A model generated the notes under the pieces. It did not search any database. It was not told the DNA's origin and worked only from the letters and a program-made list of their open reading frames with translations. Shown in pieces: positions 35,168 to 44,719 of a stretch of 64,000 bases of DNA. Every line of letters starts with the position of its first letter. Position 1 is the first letter of the stretch. The position numbers were made by a program, and so were the translations under genes. The stretch comes from Bernardetia sp. ABR2-2B (GTDB lineage Bacteria; Bacteroidota; Bacteroidia; Cytophagales; Bernardetiaceae): contig NZ_CP147020.1 in assembly GCF_037126435.1 (NCBI RefSeq), positions 1,325,001 through 1,389,000 on the forward strand, in the 5' to 3' direction.

Positions 35168-37213
35168 ATGAGATTTTTATTTATTATAGTATTTATTTTT
35201 TTAGGATTTTTTTCTCAAAACTCTTTTGCCCAAAAATCAACTAATGGAGCAACTAACAAAACCATAGAAAAAAAACCTACTTTAGAAACCATTGAAGATA
35301 CAACACAAACTTTATCAAAAATAGAGCTTTTGAAAGCAGGTGTTTTGGAGGGAGATGTACTTCCAAATGGAGAAAAAATACGTATTCTGAGGAAAGACGA
35401 GCGTGGACAAGTTCAGTTTAAGCAAAGAAATACAGTTATGTATGCCGATAGTGTTTTTCAATATATTGATAGAAATCAGATTGAAGCTTTTGGAAATATT
35501 CGTTTTGTAGAGCAAGATAGTCTTACACTTGTTGGCGATACTCTTTATTATGATGGTTATACGAAATTAGCTAAAGTAAGAGGAAATGTAGTTTTACAAG
35601 ACCAAGAAAAAACAGTCCGTACACGAAAACTAAATTATAATATAAAAACAAAAACAGCTAATTATTTTGAAGGTGGAGTAGTTACAGACAAAACCTCACG
35701 ACTGACAAGTGATAGAGGATATTATAATACAAACTCTAGAATTGCTACTTTTCGTGGGAATGTACAGGCTCTTAGTCCAGACCAACAACTAATAGCCGAT
35801 TCGGTGGCTTACAATACAGTTACAAAAACTGTATTTTTTGATTCAGAAGGAAAAATCATTAATAAAGACGGAACAATCAATGCTGTAAAAGGAACTCAAA
35901 TCAATGCTCAAACAGGAATTTTGAAGACAGCAGAAGGAGCTAATGTAGCCACACGTGTAGAGAACCGAGATTATATTATTTCTGCAAACTTTATTGATTA
36001 TGATAACCTTACAGAAAAAGGTGTTTTTAAAGAAAACGTACAGCTTTATTATAAAAAAGAAAATGTTACCATTTTTGGAGATGAGGCATATTATGATGGA
36101 ATAAATAGCCGTTTGGATGCTTATGGAGATGCTCTTTTAGTAAAGCCTTTCAAAAGTGATACGCTTTATATTTCAGCCGATACGTTGATTGCAATGAACG
36201 ATAGTGTGGCAGCCCAACAGCGTTTTTATGCATATAGAAATGTCAAGATTTATAAACGAGATTTACAAGGAATTTGTGATTCTCTAAATTATGACTTAGA
36301 AGATTCGACTATCTATTTTGATTACGACCCTGTTTTATGGAATACTTCAAATCAACTTTCAGGTACAAGAATAAAAGCCAAACTAAGAGATAATACTGTT
36401 GATTCAATGACCATTACAGAAAAAGCCTTTGTTATTTCGGCTGATGTTTTTGGGCAGTTTAATCAGATAAAAGGTCGGGATTTACTCGCCGTTTTTGATA
36501 GTGGTTACATAAAACGAGTAAATGTTGATGGAAATGGTGAGAGTATTTATTTTATGGTAGAAGAAAAGAAAGACGAAGAAACTACTCTGAAAGGAATGAA
36601 CTATATAAAGTGCAGTAGTATTATTATGAAATTTATTTCAGATAACGAGCTAGAAGAAATTCTTTTTTTACAACAGCCCGAAGGAAAAGTAATTCCTCCA
36701 CAGCTTATTACAAAGAAAAATTCAGAACTTGGAAATTTTGAATGGCGCATCGAAGAAAAACCTACCTACAAAATGATTATGCAGGGAAGAAACCCAGAGG
36801 AAGCTGCCAAAAACACCTATAAAGTAAAAAATATAGATGGAAGAAGAATCATAGATAATGATTTTTTTGGTGTTTATTTAAGTGAAGATAAGACAAAATT
36901 GACATATTACAACCCAAAACTACCAGCAAAAAATCTTGAAAATGAGTTTTTCTTATATGTTTATCCTCAAAACAAAAAAGATTTACCAGAAGAATTTAGA
37001 TTGTATGGTTATGTAGTTGTTCCGTTTTATAATATGGATACAGAAATCTATAAGCCCAACCAGCCTTTTTATTATACGCAAGAATTACCCAAATTTAAGA
37101 TTAAGAAAATCACGACTGGACAAAAAATAAAAATAGAAGTAGATGAAGAAACAGGAGAAATAATATCAAACCCAAACCCTGTAAAGCCTTGGAAAGAAAT
37201 ATATGAGTTTTAG
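35168..37213 (+). CDS. OstA/LptA-like organic solvent tolerance domain protein
   Basis: From ATG 35168 the 681-residue protein has a signal peptide (MRFLFIIVFIFLGFFSQNSFAQ) and a long beta-jellyroll made of repeated strands such as YADSVFQYIDRNQIEAFGNIRF, LVGDTLYYDGYTKLAKVRGNVVL and TIFGDEAYYDGINSRLDAYGDALL. This is the OstA-type (LptA/LptD-N) fold that carries lipopolysaccharide across the periplasm; Bacteroidota commonly have this long form. The frame extends to 35066, but that part is the leader hairpin and gives no signal peptide. It precedes an SDR gene by 175 bases. Confidence 0.88.
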   Translation: MRFLFIIVFIFLGFFSQNSFAQKSTNGATNKTIEKKPTLETIEDTTQTLSKIELLKAGVLEGDVLPNGEKIRILRKDERGQVQFKQRNTVMYADSVFQYIDRNQIEAFGNIRFVEQDSLTLVGDTLYYDGYTKLAKVRGNVVLQDQEKTVRTRKLNYNIKTKTANYFEGGVVTDKTSRLTSDRGYYNTNSRIATFRGNVQALSPDQQLIADSVAYNTVTKTVFFDSEGKIINKDGTINAVKGTQINAQTGILKTAEGANVATRVENRDYIISANFIDYDNLTEKGVFKENVQLYYKKENVTIFGDEAYYDGINSRLDAYGDALLVKPFKSDTLYISADTLIAMNDSVAAQQRFYAYRNVKIYKRDLQGICDSLNYDLEDSTIYFDYDPVLWNTSNQLSGTRIKAKLRDNTVDSMTITEKAFVISADVFGQFNQIKGRDLLAVFDSGYIKRVNVDGNGESIYFMVEEKKDEETTLKGMNYIKCSSIIMKFISDNELEEILFLQQPEGKVIPPQLITKKNSELGNFEWRIEEKPTYKMIMQGRNPEEAAKNTYKVKNIDGRRIIDNDFFGVYLSEDKTKLTYYNPKLPAKNLENEFFLYVYPQNKKDLPEEFRLYGYVVVPFYNMDTEIYKPNQPFYYTQELPKFKIKKITTGQKIKIEVDEETGEIISNPNPVKPWKEIYEF

Positions 37214-37388
37214 ATTACGGAAAAATTTCGCTTTGAGTTCAATGTTTTATTTTATCGTAAAAAAATATTTTCACTCTCTGTGTTTAGAATGTATTTCGTT
37301 ATTTAACACTAAAAATTAAAACAATACCTGCGTAAAATTCTTTGGATAGAATAAATTTTAATCAACAATTAAATTATCCTCATTTTTT

Positions 37389-38093
37389 ATGAATATCAAA
37401 GACGCAAAAGTAATCTTGACAGGTGGAAGTACGGGAATTGGTTATGAAACAGCCAAACTTCTAAAAGAGCAAGGAGCAGATGTTTTTATTTGTGCCAGAA
37501 CTGAAAAAGATGTTGAGAAAACAATATCAGAATTAGGAATAAAAGGAACAACAGCAGATGTTTCGAAAGAAGAAGATGTAAAAAATCTTTTTGAAAAAGC
37601 TCTCAAAGAAATGGGTGGAGTTAATGTAGTTATAAATAATGCAGGAATTGGTAGTTTTGGAGCATTGGTAGATACTTCTGTTGAAGATTTTACAAAAACT
37701 TGGGAAGTAAATGTAAAAGGTGCGTTTATGGTAGGAAAAGAAGCTGCCAAACATTTCCAAAAAGAAAACACTGGAAATATTATAAATATTGCTTCTACGG
37801 CTTCTCAAAAAGGTTTTGCAAACGGAACAGCTTATTGTTCTAGTAAGTTTGCACTAGCTGCTATGACAGAGTGTTGGCGTGCCGAACTTCGTAAACATAA
37901 CGTTAGAGTAATGCAAATAAATCCTAGTGAGGTAGTAACACCATTTTTTGATAAAGTTGGTATGAACCAAGATAAAGAAAATGAAAGCAAACTTCACGGA
38001 ACTGAAATTGCTCATACAATTTCCTCTTTACTTTCTATGAATAATGTAGGTTTTGTTACTGATGCAACTGTTTGGGCAACAAATCCACAGTAA
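37389..38093 (+). CDS. SDR family NAD(P)-dependent oxidoreductase
   Basis: The 234-residue Rossmann enzyme has the cofactor motif TGGSTGIG at 11-18, CARTEKD for cofactor choice (Arg after Cys-Ala favours NADPH), NNAGIG and the catalytic S..Y-C-S-S-K (IASTASQKGFANGTAYCSSK). It resembles 3-oxoacyl-ACP reductase FabG-like proteins, but the true substrate cannot be read. A hairpin terminator follows. Confidence 0.9.
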   Translation: MNIKDAKVILTGGSTGIGYETAKLLKEQGADVFICARTEKDVEKTISELGIKGTTADVSKEEDVKNLFEKALKEMGGVNVVINNAGIGSFGALVDTSVEDFTKTWEVNVKGAFMVGKEAAKHFQKENTGNIINIASTASQKGFANGTAYCSSKFALAAMTECWRAELRKHNVRVMQINPSEVVTPFFDKVGMNQDKENESKLHGTEIAHTISSLLSMNNVGFVTDATVWATNPQ

Positions 38094-38125
38094 AAAAGTA
38101 AAATAAACTTCTATACAATCAAAAA

Positions 38126-38158
38126 AACACCTTCAGATTATATTAATTTGAAGGTGTT
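38126..38158 (+). terminator. Terminator of the SDR gene
   Basis: A stem AACACCTTCA/TGAAGGTGTT extended by ATTA/TAAT. The same stem sequence recurs at 39200-39238. Confidence 0.8.
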
Positions 38159-38590
38159 CTATTTGATGCGAATATAGTAACCGAAGAAAGTTATTATCAT
38201 TACAGTAGTACCAATCCATTATCGCCTTTAAAAATGAATGAGTGAAATTTTAGTATATTGAAACTTCAAATACACGGCTACAAGCCGAATACATATAACT
38301 CACTAGGCAAAGCCAAGCGAGAACCATTTTAAATCTTGCGAGGGACAGCAGAGGTTCATATAATTTCTATGAATTTGATGATATAACTACCTATCCTTTT
38401 CTGACTCATTATATGGAAGAATTTGGATAAAAATCTGTTTTTTTTTGATTTGAGTTTTTTGGTTTTGTGGGAAGTTAGTAGGTTTGTGAGGGTATGTTTG
38501 TTGTTGGTCATCGTAACGGCAAGCCGAAACTAAAGACCAACAACGGCTTTAGAGGAAAATTTAATTAATCTATATTACAAAATAGTTAAA
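38159..38590. other. Intergenic region with repeats, left part of a possible island
   Basis: No complete gene. Near 38260-38430 is a short stop-free frame on the plus strand (ending in SYNFYEFDDITTYPFLTHY before a TAA at 38428) with no start codon, possibly the remnant of a gene. A hairpin at 38501-38543 (TTGTTGGTC/GACCAACAA with an inner CGGC-AA-GCCG) belongs to a dispersed repeat family. Confidence 0.4.
38501..38546. repeat. CCAACAACGG-type palindromic repeat
   Basis: 9-bp arms and an inner 4-bp stem; the 10-mer CCAACAACGG at 38537-38546 recurs at 45761-45770 and, reversed, at 49259-49268. Confidence 0.6.
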
Positions 38591-39100
38591 ATGAGTACAT
38601 ACACTAGAGCATTGTTAATATTCTTTATATTTATGCAGTCTGCTTGTAATAGACTTACAAATAAAGAGGCTATTATTGCTGCTAAAAACCATCTTTATAT
38701 AGTGCAGCATGAGCATGAGGTTATACAACCCTTTATAAAAATAGTAAGCGATTCTAATCGTCATGTTATGATGTCTAGAACAAACCGAGGGGCACTTAGG
38801 CAACTAGGTGACTACTACATAGAAGGAGATCGCATAGGAAGACTCATTGAAAATGTACCTTCTAATGTTCAATCATCTATTCAAAATTTTGTAGATATAA
38901 TCTCTGATAATGAGTCTATCTTTTACACACCAAATAAGAAAATATACAATACTTGTGGCAGAAGGCTTAGTTACTTTTTCTATTATAAAAGTATGAACAC
39001 AAATTGTGTTCCGTGTGATTCATTACTAATGAATCAAAGTCTAGAAGACATATGTAAAGTTCATTGTTCTTTAGAAAACAATTGGGTTATAGCTTTTTAG
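38591..39100 (+). CDS. Hypothetical lipoprotein
   Basis: The 169 residues begin with a signal peptide and lipobox (FIFMQSAC at 13-20) followed by a soluble helical-looking body and a Cys-rich tail (TCGRRLSYFFYY, MNTNCVPCDSLL, EDICKVHCSLEN). Not recognised. It lies alone in a 1-kb segment bracketed by two copies of the same terminator, which suggests an inserted cassette. Confidence 0.65.
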   Translation: MSTYTRALLIFFIFMQSACNRLTNKEAIIAAKNHLYIVQHEHEVIQPFIKIVSDSNRHVMMSRTNRGALRQLGDYYIEGDRIGRLIENVPSNVQSSIQNFVDIISDNESIFYTPNKKIYNTCGRRLSYFFYYKSMNTNCVPCDSLLMNQSLEDICKVHCSLENNWVIAF

Positions 39101-39199
39101 CCCGTTAATCGTAGTGTTCCAAAGATAAAGCCCCAGTTGGGAGTAGTGTTCCAAAAGGTAGAATAAAAAAAGGTCGTTAAGCCTAAAAAATAGAGTTTC

Positions 39200-39238
39200 A
39201 AAAACACCTTCAAATTAATGCAATTTGAAGGTGTTTTT
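39200..39238. terminator. Bidirectional terminator, second copy of the stem at 38126
   Basis: A perfect 17-bp stem (39200-39216 with 39222-39238) containing AACACCTTCA/TGAAGGTGTT. It closes the lipoprotein gene and the convergent SpoIIM-family gene. Confidence 0.9.
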
Positions 39239-39263
39239 AGTTTATAAAATATTTCAAACAAAT

Positions 39264-41117
39264 TTAATTCTCCACTTCTATCGCTGCAATACGTTCTTTT
39301 AATGTTGTGTTTTCAGCACGTTCCATTATACTAAAATACTGCATTCCGATAGAATAAATAAACAAAGGAACAATCAGAAACATTCCAGTAATCAGACTAG
39401 CAAAATAAAATACTTGTACAATCTTGAGTGCAAATGTTTCACCTTCCAAAAAGTGCATTTCCAAAACAGAAATAAAGAAACCACTCAAAGGAGAATTAAT
39501 AAGAACATAATAAACAGAACCCACCATAAGAGTAATTGCCATCATCATAAAACTATCGATGGGCTGAAAGAAAAATAGTTTTAATGCTTTTCCAAAAGCT
39601 TTGAAAGGATTATTTGTGTGAGTTGTCCAAGTAAACAACCAAAAAAGAAATAGTGGTATAACTAATAAAGCTACAAAAATCATATAGGGACTAGAAAAAA
39701 TAATAACTTTTACCAAAACGACAACTAGAAGTGATTTGTAACCATTTTTAAGTAAAAAACTTCCAAAGCCATTAAGAGACCACTCTATTTTCCTAGATTC
39801 TTGAGCAACCGTTTCAGAGAAAAAATAATATGGAAAGGTAACTGCAAGTGTCCAAATCAAGGTATGTACTATCATAAAAGGAATACTTTGTATATAATTT
39901 CCTGTTACAATTAATAAATAATACTCTTCTAGTTTATATTCCAAATCACGAGGAAAATCAAAATTTGAAATATCTTTAAAGACTAAAAGATACATCCCGA
40001 TAGCTAGTGGAAAAAGCATTGCTGCACAAATATTAAAAATAGGAACAAAATGCCTTCTATGAATCATCATTGATTCTGTCAGAATATTGCCTAATGTTCG
40101 TATCTGAAAAAGCTCAAATTCACTATCTTCATTAGTTTCAGGAAGTTTTTGGACAGGTAATTTTATTTTTTTAGTCTTTACCAAAACATATGGATAAATC
40201 ACAAAATAACCTAACATAAAAGCAAAGGAAAGCAAAATAAGCGTACCACGAACTACCAAAGGCACTTCAGTATAACGAGTAAGAAAACTCTCAATAAACC
40301 CAGCCAAAATAATAACAGGAACAAGCCCTACCATTACCTTCATTCCACGCCTAGCACTAATCTGAAAAGACTCTAAACGGCTAAGTGTTTTGGGAAACAA
40401 TAATCCTTTTCCCATCGTAATTCCTGCTGCCGTAGCAACAACAATCGCCGAAATCTCAAGTGTTCCGTGTAACCAAATGGCAAACATAGAATCTATCAAA
40501 ACATCTTTTTCGTAAAAAAAATATTGAAAAGACCCAACCATTATTCCATTATAAATAGCTACAAAAATACTTCCGACACAAAAAAGCGCACCCATCACAA
40601 AGCTCATAAATGCTACTCTTAAATTATTAAAAGTAATTTGAAAAAACATAGTTATCTCATTACTTCCTTTATAAACAGCCATCGGATCACCTTTAGCAAT
40701 ATTTTCTTCTGTCATCTGTACATATCTCTCTCCCAAAATAACATTTACAAAATCTGGGTCTTGTACAGTAGAAAAAATACCAATCAGTAAAGCACCAAAG
40801 AAAATAAGAAAAGCAACCAAAAGGTCTTTTCGAATCATATACATAGTAGCTGGTAAATCAGTTGTCCAAAAATCTAAAAGTTTTTGCCATCTGACACGCT
40901 TGTTTTTATAGACATCTCTAAATATTTGTTGAGCAATTCCGTTGAGATATAAACGTACCGAACGATTTGGGTAAAACGTACGTGCATAAGAAAGGTCATC
41001 TGTAATTTCGACAAAAGATTCACTAAGTTTGTCTGGATTACGTTGTTTTTCTTTGAGTAATTGCTCAAAGTCTTGCCATTTTTCCTTATTTTGTTCTATA
41101 AAAGTATTTTCTCTCAT
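39264..41117 (-). CDS. SpoIIM-family (DUF95) membrane protein with extra C-terminal membrane domain
   Basis: The 617-residue protein has a soluble N-terminal 95 residues (SYARTFYPNRSVRLYLNGIAQ is a family hallmark), and a SpoIIM-type membrane domain at about 100-310 with NNLRVAFMSFVMGALFCVGS and FAIWLHGTLEISAIVVATAAGITMG. A further six or so helices from about 365 to 600 make a second membrane domain. In Bacteroidota such genes adjoin RDD, MoxR and DUF58 genes; here only the RDD gene is present, divergently. The role is unknown and has nothing to do with sporulation in this phylum. Confidence 0.85.
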   Translation of the reverse strand: MRENTFIEQNKEKWQDFEQLLKEKQRNPDKLSESFVEITDDLSYARTFYPNRSVRLYLNGIAQQIFRDVYKNKRVRWQKLLDFWTTDLPATMYMIRKDLLVAFLIFFGALLIGIFSTVQDPDFVNVILGERYVQMTEENIAKGDPMAVYKGSNEITMFFQITFNNLRVAFMSFVMGALFCVGSIFVAIYNGIMVGSFQYFFYEKDVLIDSMFAIWLHGTLEISAIVVATAAGITMGKGLLFPKTLSRLESFQISARRGMKVMVGLVPVIILAGFIESFLTRYTEVPLVVRGTLILLSFAFMLGYFVIYPYVLVKTKKIKLPVQKLPETNEDSEFELFQIRTLGNILTESMMIHRRHFVPIFNICAAMLFPLAIGMYLLVFKDISNFDFPRDLEYKLEEYYLLIVTGNYIQSIPFMIVHTLIWTLAVTFPYYFFSETVAQESRKIEWSLNGFGSFLLKNGYKSLLVVVLVKVIIFSSPYMIFVALLVIPLFLFWLFTWTTHTNNPFKAFGKALKLFFFQPIDSFMMMAITLMVGSVYYVLINSPLSGFFISVLEMHFLEGETFALKIVQVFYFASLITGMFLIVPLFIYSIGMQYFSIMERAENTTLKERIAAIEVEN

Positions 41118-41280
41118 TTTTTATAATTTTTATAAAATTGCGCTGCCAATTATTTTGTCATCATTTTATATATAGACTACAAAATACTAATTAATTTCTT
41201 AATTTGTAATCTAAAACCTTTCATTTGTTGCAAAAAATTAAAATATAAGGTTAGATAATCAAAAAATACTCTGTAAATAT

Positions 41281-42039
41281 ATGAAAACCATTTCTATTCG
41301 CACTTCTCAAAACGTAACCATTGAATACGAACTGCCTTCTACCGTTCAACGTATCATTGCTTGGATTATAGATTTGGCTATACTTATTCTTGTCAATATT
41401 GTTTTATATCTACTTTTCAGTTGGTTACTTTATGTAGTTGGTTGGTCAGAAGTAGCTTATGCTTTTTTTAGTTTTTTAGTGATTTTGCCTTTGTGGCTTT
41501 TTTATTCCATGTTTTGTGAAATTATTTTCAACGGACAAAGCATTGGCAAACGAGCTATGGGGATTCGTGTGGTCAAACTAAATGGAGATATTCCTTCTCT
41601 TTCAGATTATTTTATGCGTTGGTCGTTTCGTTTTGTTGATATTGTTCTCTCATCAGGAGCTTTAGCTGTTTTGTTGGTTACAGGAACTGAAAAAGGACAG
41701 CGTTTGGGAGATATTTTGGCAGGAACAACAGTCATTAAAGTAAAATCAACGCAACACGTAAATATGAAAGAACTTCTCAATATTCGCTCTTTTAGAAATT
41801 ATGAACCTACTTATGAGCGTGTTACAGTGTTTTCAGAGGATGATATGCTTGCTATCAAAACAATTCTCAATCGTGCAAGTCGTTTTCCAAAACAAAAAGA
41901 GACTTATAAATTACTTCAAAAGACAGCACTCTTAACAGCACAAAAATTAGATATTTCTCAAGAAAAATTTTCAAGTCCACAACAAACAAAGCAGTTTTTA
42001 CATACTGTATTGCAGGATTATATCGTTCTGACAAGATAA
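41281..42039 (+). CDS. RDD family membrane protein
   Basis: The 252-residue protein has the RDD domain (family name from conserved Arg-Asp-Asp) in the first 150 residues: helices near 22-48 and 58-80, NGQSIGKRAMGIRVVKLNGD, and GTEKGQRLGDILAGTTVIK. A charged cytoplasmic tail follows. It is divergent from the SpoIIM-family gene over 163 bases; the two families are regular genomic partners in Bacteroidota. Confidence 0.9.
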   Translation: MKTISIRTSQNVTIEYELPSTVQRIIAWIIDLAILILVNIVLYLLFSWLLYVVGWSEVAYAFFSFLVILPLWLFYSMFCEIIFNGQSIGKRAMGIRVVKLNGDIPSLSDYFMRWSFRFVDIVLSSGALAVLLVTGTEKGQRLGDILAGTTVIKVKSTQHVNMKELLNIRSFRNYEPTYERVTVFSEDDMLAIKTILNRASRFPKQKETYKLLQKTALLTAQKLDISQEKFSSPQQTKQFLHTVLQDYIVLTR

Positions 42040-42200
42040 TTTTTGTAGAATAGATAAGCAAGAGAAAATTTTATCTGAATATTTCCAGCACTAAAAAGCT
42101 AAAAATTACACCTTCCTGTAATAAATCAAGTTTATTCAAACTAATAGAGTAGTATCTTAGTAATAGTAATATCCACCAAAAAAATAGTTTTGAATAATTT

Positions 42201-43457
42201 ATGAATTTAGCTCAAAATACTGCCGAAGCTCTACGTGCTACTCGTGATAATTGGCTGCGCTCTCTTCTTACTATTTCGCTTATTGCTATCGGAATTACTG
42301 CTCTAGTAGGTATTCTGACAGCTATTGACGGTATCGAACAAAATATTACTTCTGGTCTTTCAGATTTGGGAGCTAACTCTTTTGATGTCAAAGATAAAGA
42401 TAATAATATGCGTTCTCGTCGTCGTGGAGTAGTAGAGAAAATAGAAAGTCCATTGAAATACAATGAAGTAATGGCATTCGAAAAACGTTTTAGTGAGAGT
42501 GTCAGTTCGGAAGATGCAGTTACTATTTATACAAGAGTGAGTTTTGGAACAGAAGTAAAATATCAATCTGAAAAAACAAACCCAAATTCTTCTGTCGTTG
42601 GTATTGATGAAAATTATAATTTAGTAAATGGCTTTGAAATTGAAGAAGGTAGAAATTTTACTTCAATAGATATTCAAAGAGGAAGTCAATTTGCTATTAT
42701 TGGAAAAGAAATAAATGAAACTCTCTTTAAAGGAAACTCGCCTATCGGAAAACGTATCTTAGTAAAAGGATATGGTTTTACGGTTATTGGTCTTTTAAAA
42801 GATGAGGGAGGCATAGGAAGTTCGTCAAGTACCAATAGAAGTGTTTTGATTCCTCTACCGATGGCAAATATTTTGGGAAATGACAGACAACTTTCTTATA
42901 CAATTACGATTGGCGTAAAAAACCCTGCCCAAACGGAAGCATTGATGGGAGAAGCAACAGGACTCATGAGAATAATTAGAGGAGACAAACTTACTCAAAA
43001 ATCATCTTTCGAAGTTTCTAGTAGCGAATCATTAGCTTCTTCTTTAGGAGAAACAACAGGAATATTACGTATAGGAGGTGCTGGAATAGGATTTCTGACA
43101 TTATTAGGAGCATCTATCGGACTAATGAATATTATGCTTGTTTCTGTTACCGAACGAACACGAGAAATAGGAATCAGAAAAGCCATTGGAGCTTCTGCCA
43201 AACAAATCAGAAGGCAATTTTTAATCGAAGCAATCGTTATTTGCTTACTGGGTGGATTATTTGGCATTTTTTTGGGTATTACATTAGGAAACGGAGTCGC
43301 CAAAATTATTGGAAGCGCAGATGCTCAATTTATTATTCCTTGGCTTTGGATGATTGGTGGCATCATAATTTGCGTTCTTGTAGGACTAGCTGCTGGTGTT
43401 TATCCTGCCTATAAAGCTTCTAAGTTAGACCCTATTGAGTCTTTACGTTATGAATAA
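42201..43457 (+). CDS. MacB-like ABC transporter permease (FtsX domain)
   Basis: The 418-residue protein has the classic MacB layout: one N-terminal helix (LLTISLIAIGITALVGILTAIDG), a periplasmic MacB_PCD domain (about 45-285) and a C-terminal FtsX domain of three helices opening GFLTLLGASIGLMNIMLVSVTER and TREIGIRKAIGA. The cognate ATPase and adaptor are not adjacent; the adaptor gene at 17913 is a possible partner. It exports peptides, lipids or siderophores in known cases; substrate unknown here. Confidence 0.92.
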   Translation: MNLAQNTAEALRATRDNWLRSLLTISLIAIGITALVGILTAIDGIEQNITSGLSDLGANSFDVKDKDNNMRSRRRGVVEKIESPLKYNEVMAFEKRFSESVSSEDAVTIYTRVSFGTEVKYQSEKTNPNSSVVGIDENYNLVNGFEIEEGRNFTSIDIQRGSQFAIIGKEINETLFKGNSPIGKRILVKGYGFTVIGLLKDEGGIGSSSSTNRSVLIPLPMANILGNDRQLSYTITIGVKNPAQTEALMGEATGLMRIIRGDKLTQKSSFEVSSSESLASSLGETTGILRIGGAGIGFLTLLGASIGLMNIMLVSVTERTREIGIRKAIGASAKQIRRQFLIEAIVICLLGGLFGIFLGITLGNGVAKIIGSADAQFIIPWLWMIGGIIICVLVGLAAGVYPAYKASKLDPIESLRYE

Positions 43458-43599
43458 TTTAACTTTTACAAGAAAATACTTTGAAGATTTAAATGCTTGA
43501 CTTTTGTTTTTTTTAACAAAAATCTACATATTACGTTCAAATATTGATTATAATAAATCTAAATTCAGATTTTAAAAAATATCCTACATAAAAACACAG

Positions 43600-43607
43600 T
43601 ATCTTTG
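43600..43607 (+). promoter_or_regulatory. Candidate -7 promoter element
   Basis: TATCTTTG, an exact TAnnTTTG match, lies 108 bases before the ATG at 43715. No convincing -33 box. Confidence 0.4.
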
Positions 43608-43714
43608 TGAGAACTATTACTTAATTTTTCTTGTTTGATAAGTTCTTCAAAAGAATGTTAAGTTATAACTCACAAATATATTAGCACACTAAATTTTACC
43701 TTTATTTTTATTAA

Positions 43715-44542
43715 ATGAAAACTACAAAATACTTATTTTTTTTATCTTTAATTGGTCTTTTATTTTTTTGTAATGGATACGTTTGGGCTACTTCGCTCAA
43801 CAACTTGAAAGGCACAAAATGGTATTTGGAACGAATGACAGAACAAGACACGAGTGTTTCTTCCAAAATTACCTCTAAATTATTCAAACAGGGCGCACAG
43901 CAAATTTCATTTGACAAAAATGGAAAATATGATGCACGGAATTTATTAGGCTTAGATAGCCTAAAAGGTTTTTTTATAGAAACAAATCATACTTTAGTTT
44001 TGAGTAATGAAGCTGGAAATGCCTATTACTGGGTTTTTGAGATTGAAAACAAAAGTTCTGATTCGCTTACAGTACAATTTGTAAATTATTCAGCAAAGTC
44101 TTCTATAATTAAGCTTACCTTCAAACCAATGACAAAACAGCTTGAAGAAATGGTATTGATGCAAAATAATCAACCCAAATATGCTGACTTTAAGGGAGAT
44201 TGGGAATGGAATTTTGACGGAAAAAAAGTTTTGATTCAACTCAATCAAGTTGGAAAAGAAGTTTTGGGAACGCATTGTTATGGCGTAGATTGTCAGTATA
44301 ATTACTCTCTTTCTGGTACGGTAGAGGCAGATACAGCTACTTTGCAAGTGAAAGACCGTAATACATTAGAAATTTTGGGGGTCGCAAAACTTATTCGTCT
44401 ATCTGACGGAACACTAAGTTGGCGATTAGACAAAAATGAAAAAGGGAAAATTGTAACCGTAGAAAAAATACAGCTCAATCAACCCAAGGCAATTATGAAT
44501 AACAAGGAAAAAGAAAAAACAGAGGGTACTAAAAAAATGTAA
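43715..44542 (+). CDS. Hypothetical exported protein
   Basis: The 275 residues begin with a signal peptide (LFFLSLIGLLFFCNGYVWA). The mature protein has two lipocalin-like halves: LKGTKWYLERM and YADFKGDWEWNFDG, with the second containing EVLGTHCYGVDCQYN. This resembles small secreted beta-barrels but no family is certain. The C-terminus is Lys/Glu-rich. Single gene. Confidence 0.65.
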   Translation: MKTTKYLFFLSLIGLLFFCNGYVWATSLNNLKGTKWYLERMTEQDTSVSSKITSKLFKQGAQQISFDKNGKYDARNLLGLDSLKGFFIETNHTLVLSNEAGNAYYWVFEIENKSSDSLTVQFVNYSAKSSIIKLTFKPMTKQLEEMVLMQNNQPKYADFKGDWEWNFDGKKVLIQLNQVGKEVLGTHCYGVDCQYNYSLSGTVEADTATLQVKDRNTLEILGVAKLIRLSDGTLSWRLDKNEKGKIVTVEKIQLNQPKAIMNNKEKEKTEGTKKM

Positions 44543-44599
44543 TTACTAAAATTATAAAATTCAAGTAGATAAATTACATCAATTTTAATGTGTTTTTAG

Positions 44600-44607
44600 T
44601 ATCTTTG
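44600..44607 (+). promoter_or_regulatory. Candidate -7 promoter element of greA
   Basis: TATCTTTG, an exact TAnnTTTG match, lies 113 bases before the greA ATG. The -33 region is AT-rich without TTTG. Confidence 0.45.
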
Positions 44608-44719
44608 TACTTATAAATTAGCAAAAAACGTACAATCATAATAGGTTCACGCCAAACTTCTCATAGATTTGGTGTGTTCTTTTTTTTGATAAAAAAATAA
44701 ATTATAAAATTTCAGAATT

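Noticed and set aside
38260-38430. Stop-free stretch that looked like the end of a coding gene or an intron/RNA domain
   Set aside because: No start codon, no family resemblance, and the suspected group II intron domain V bases do not match; recorded only as a possible remnant.
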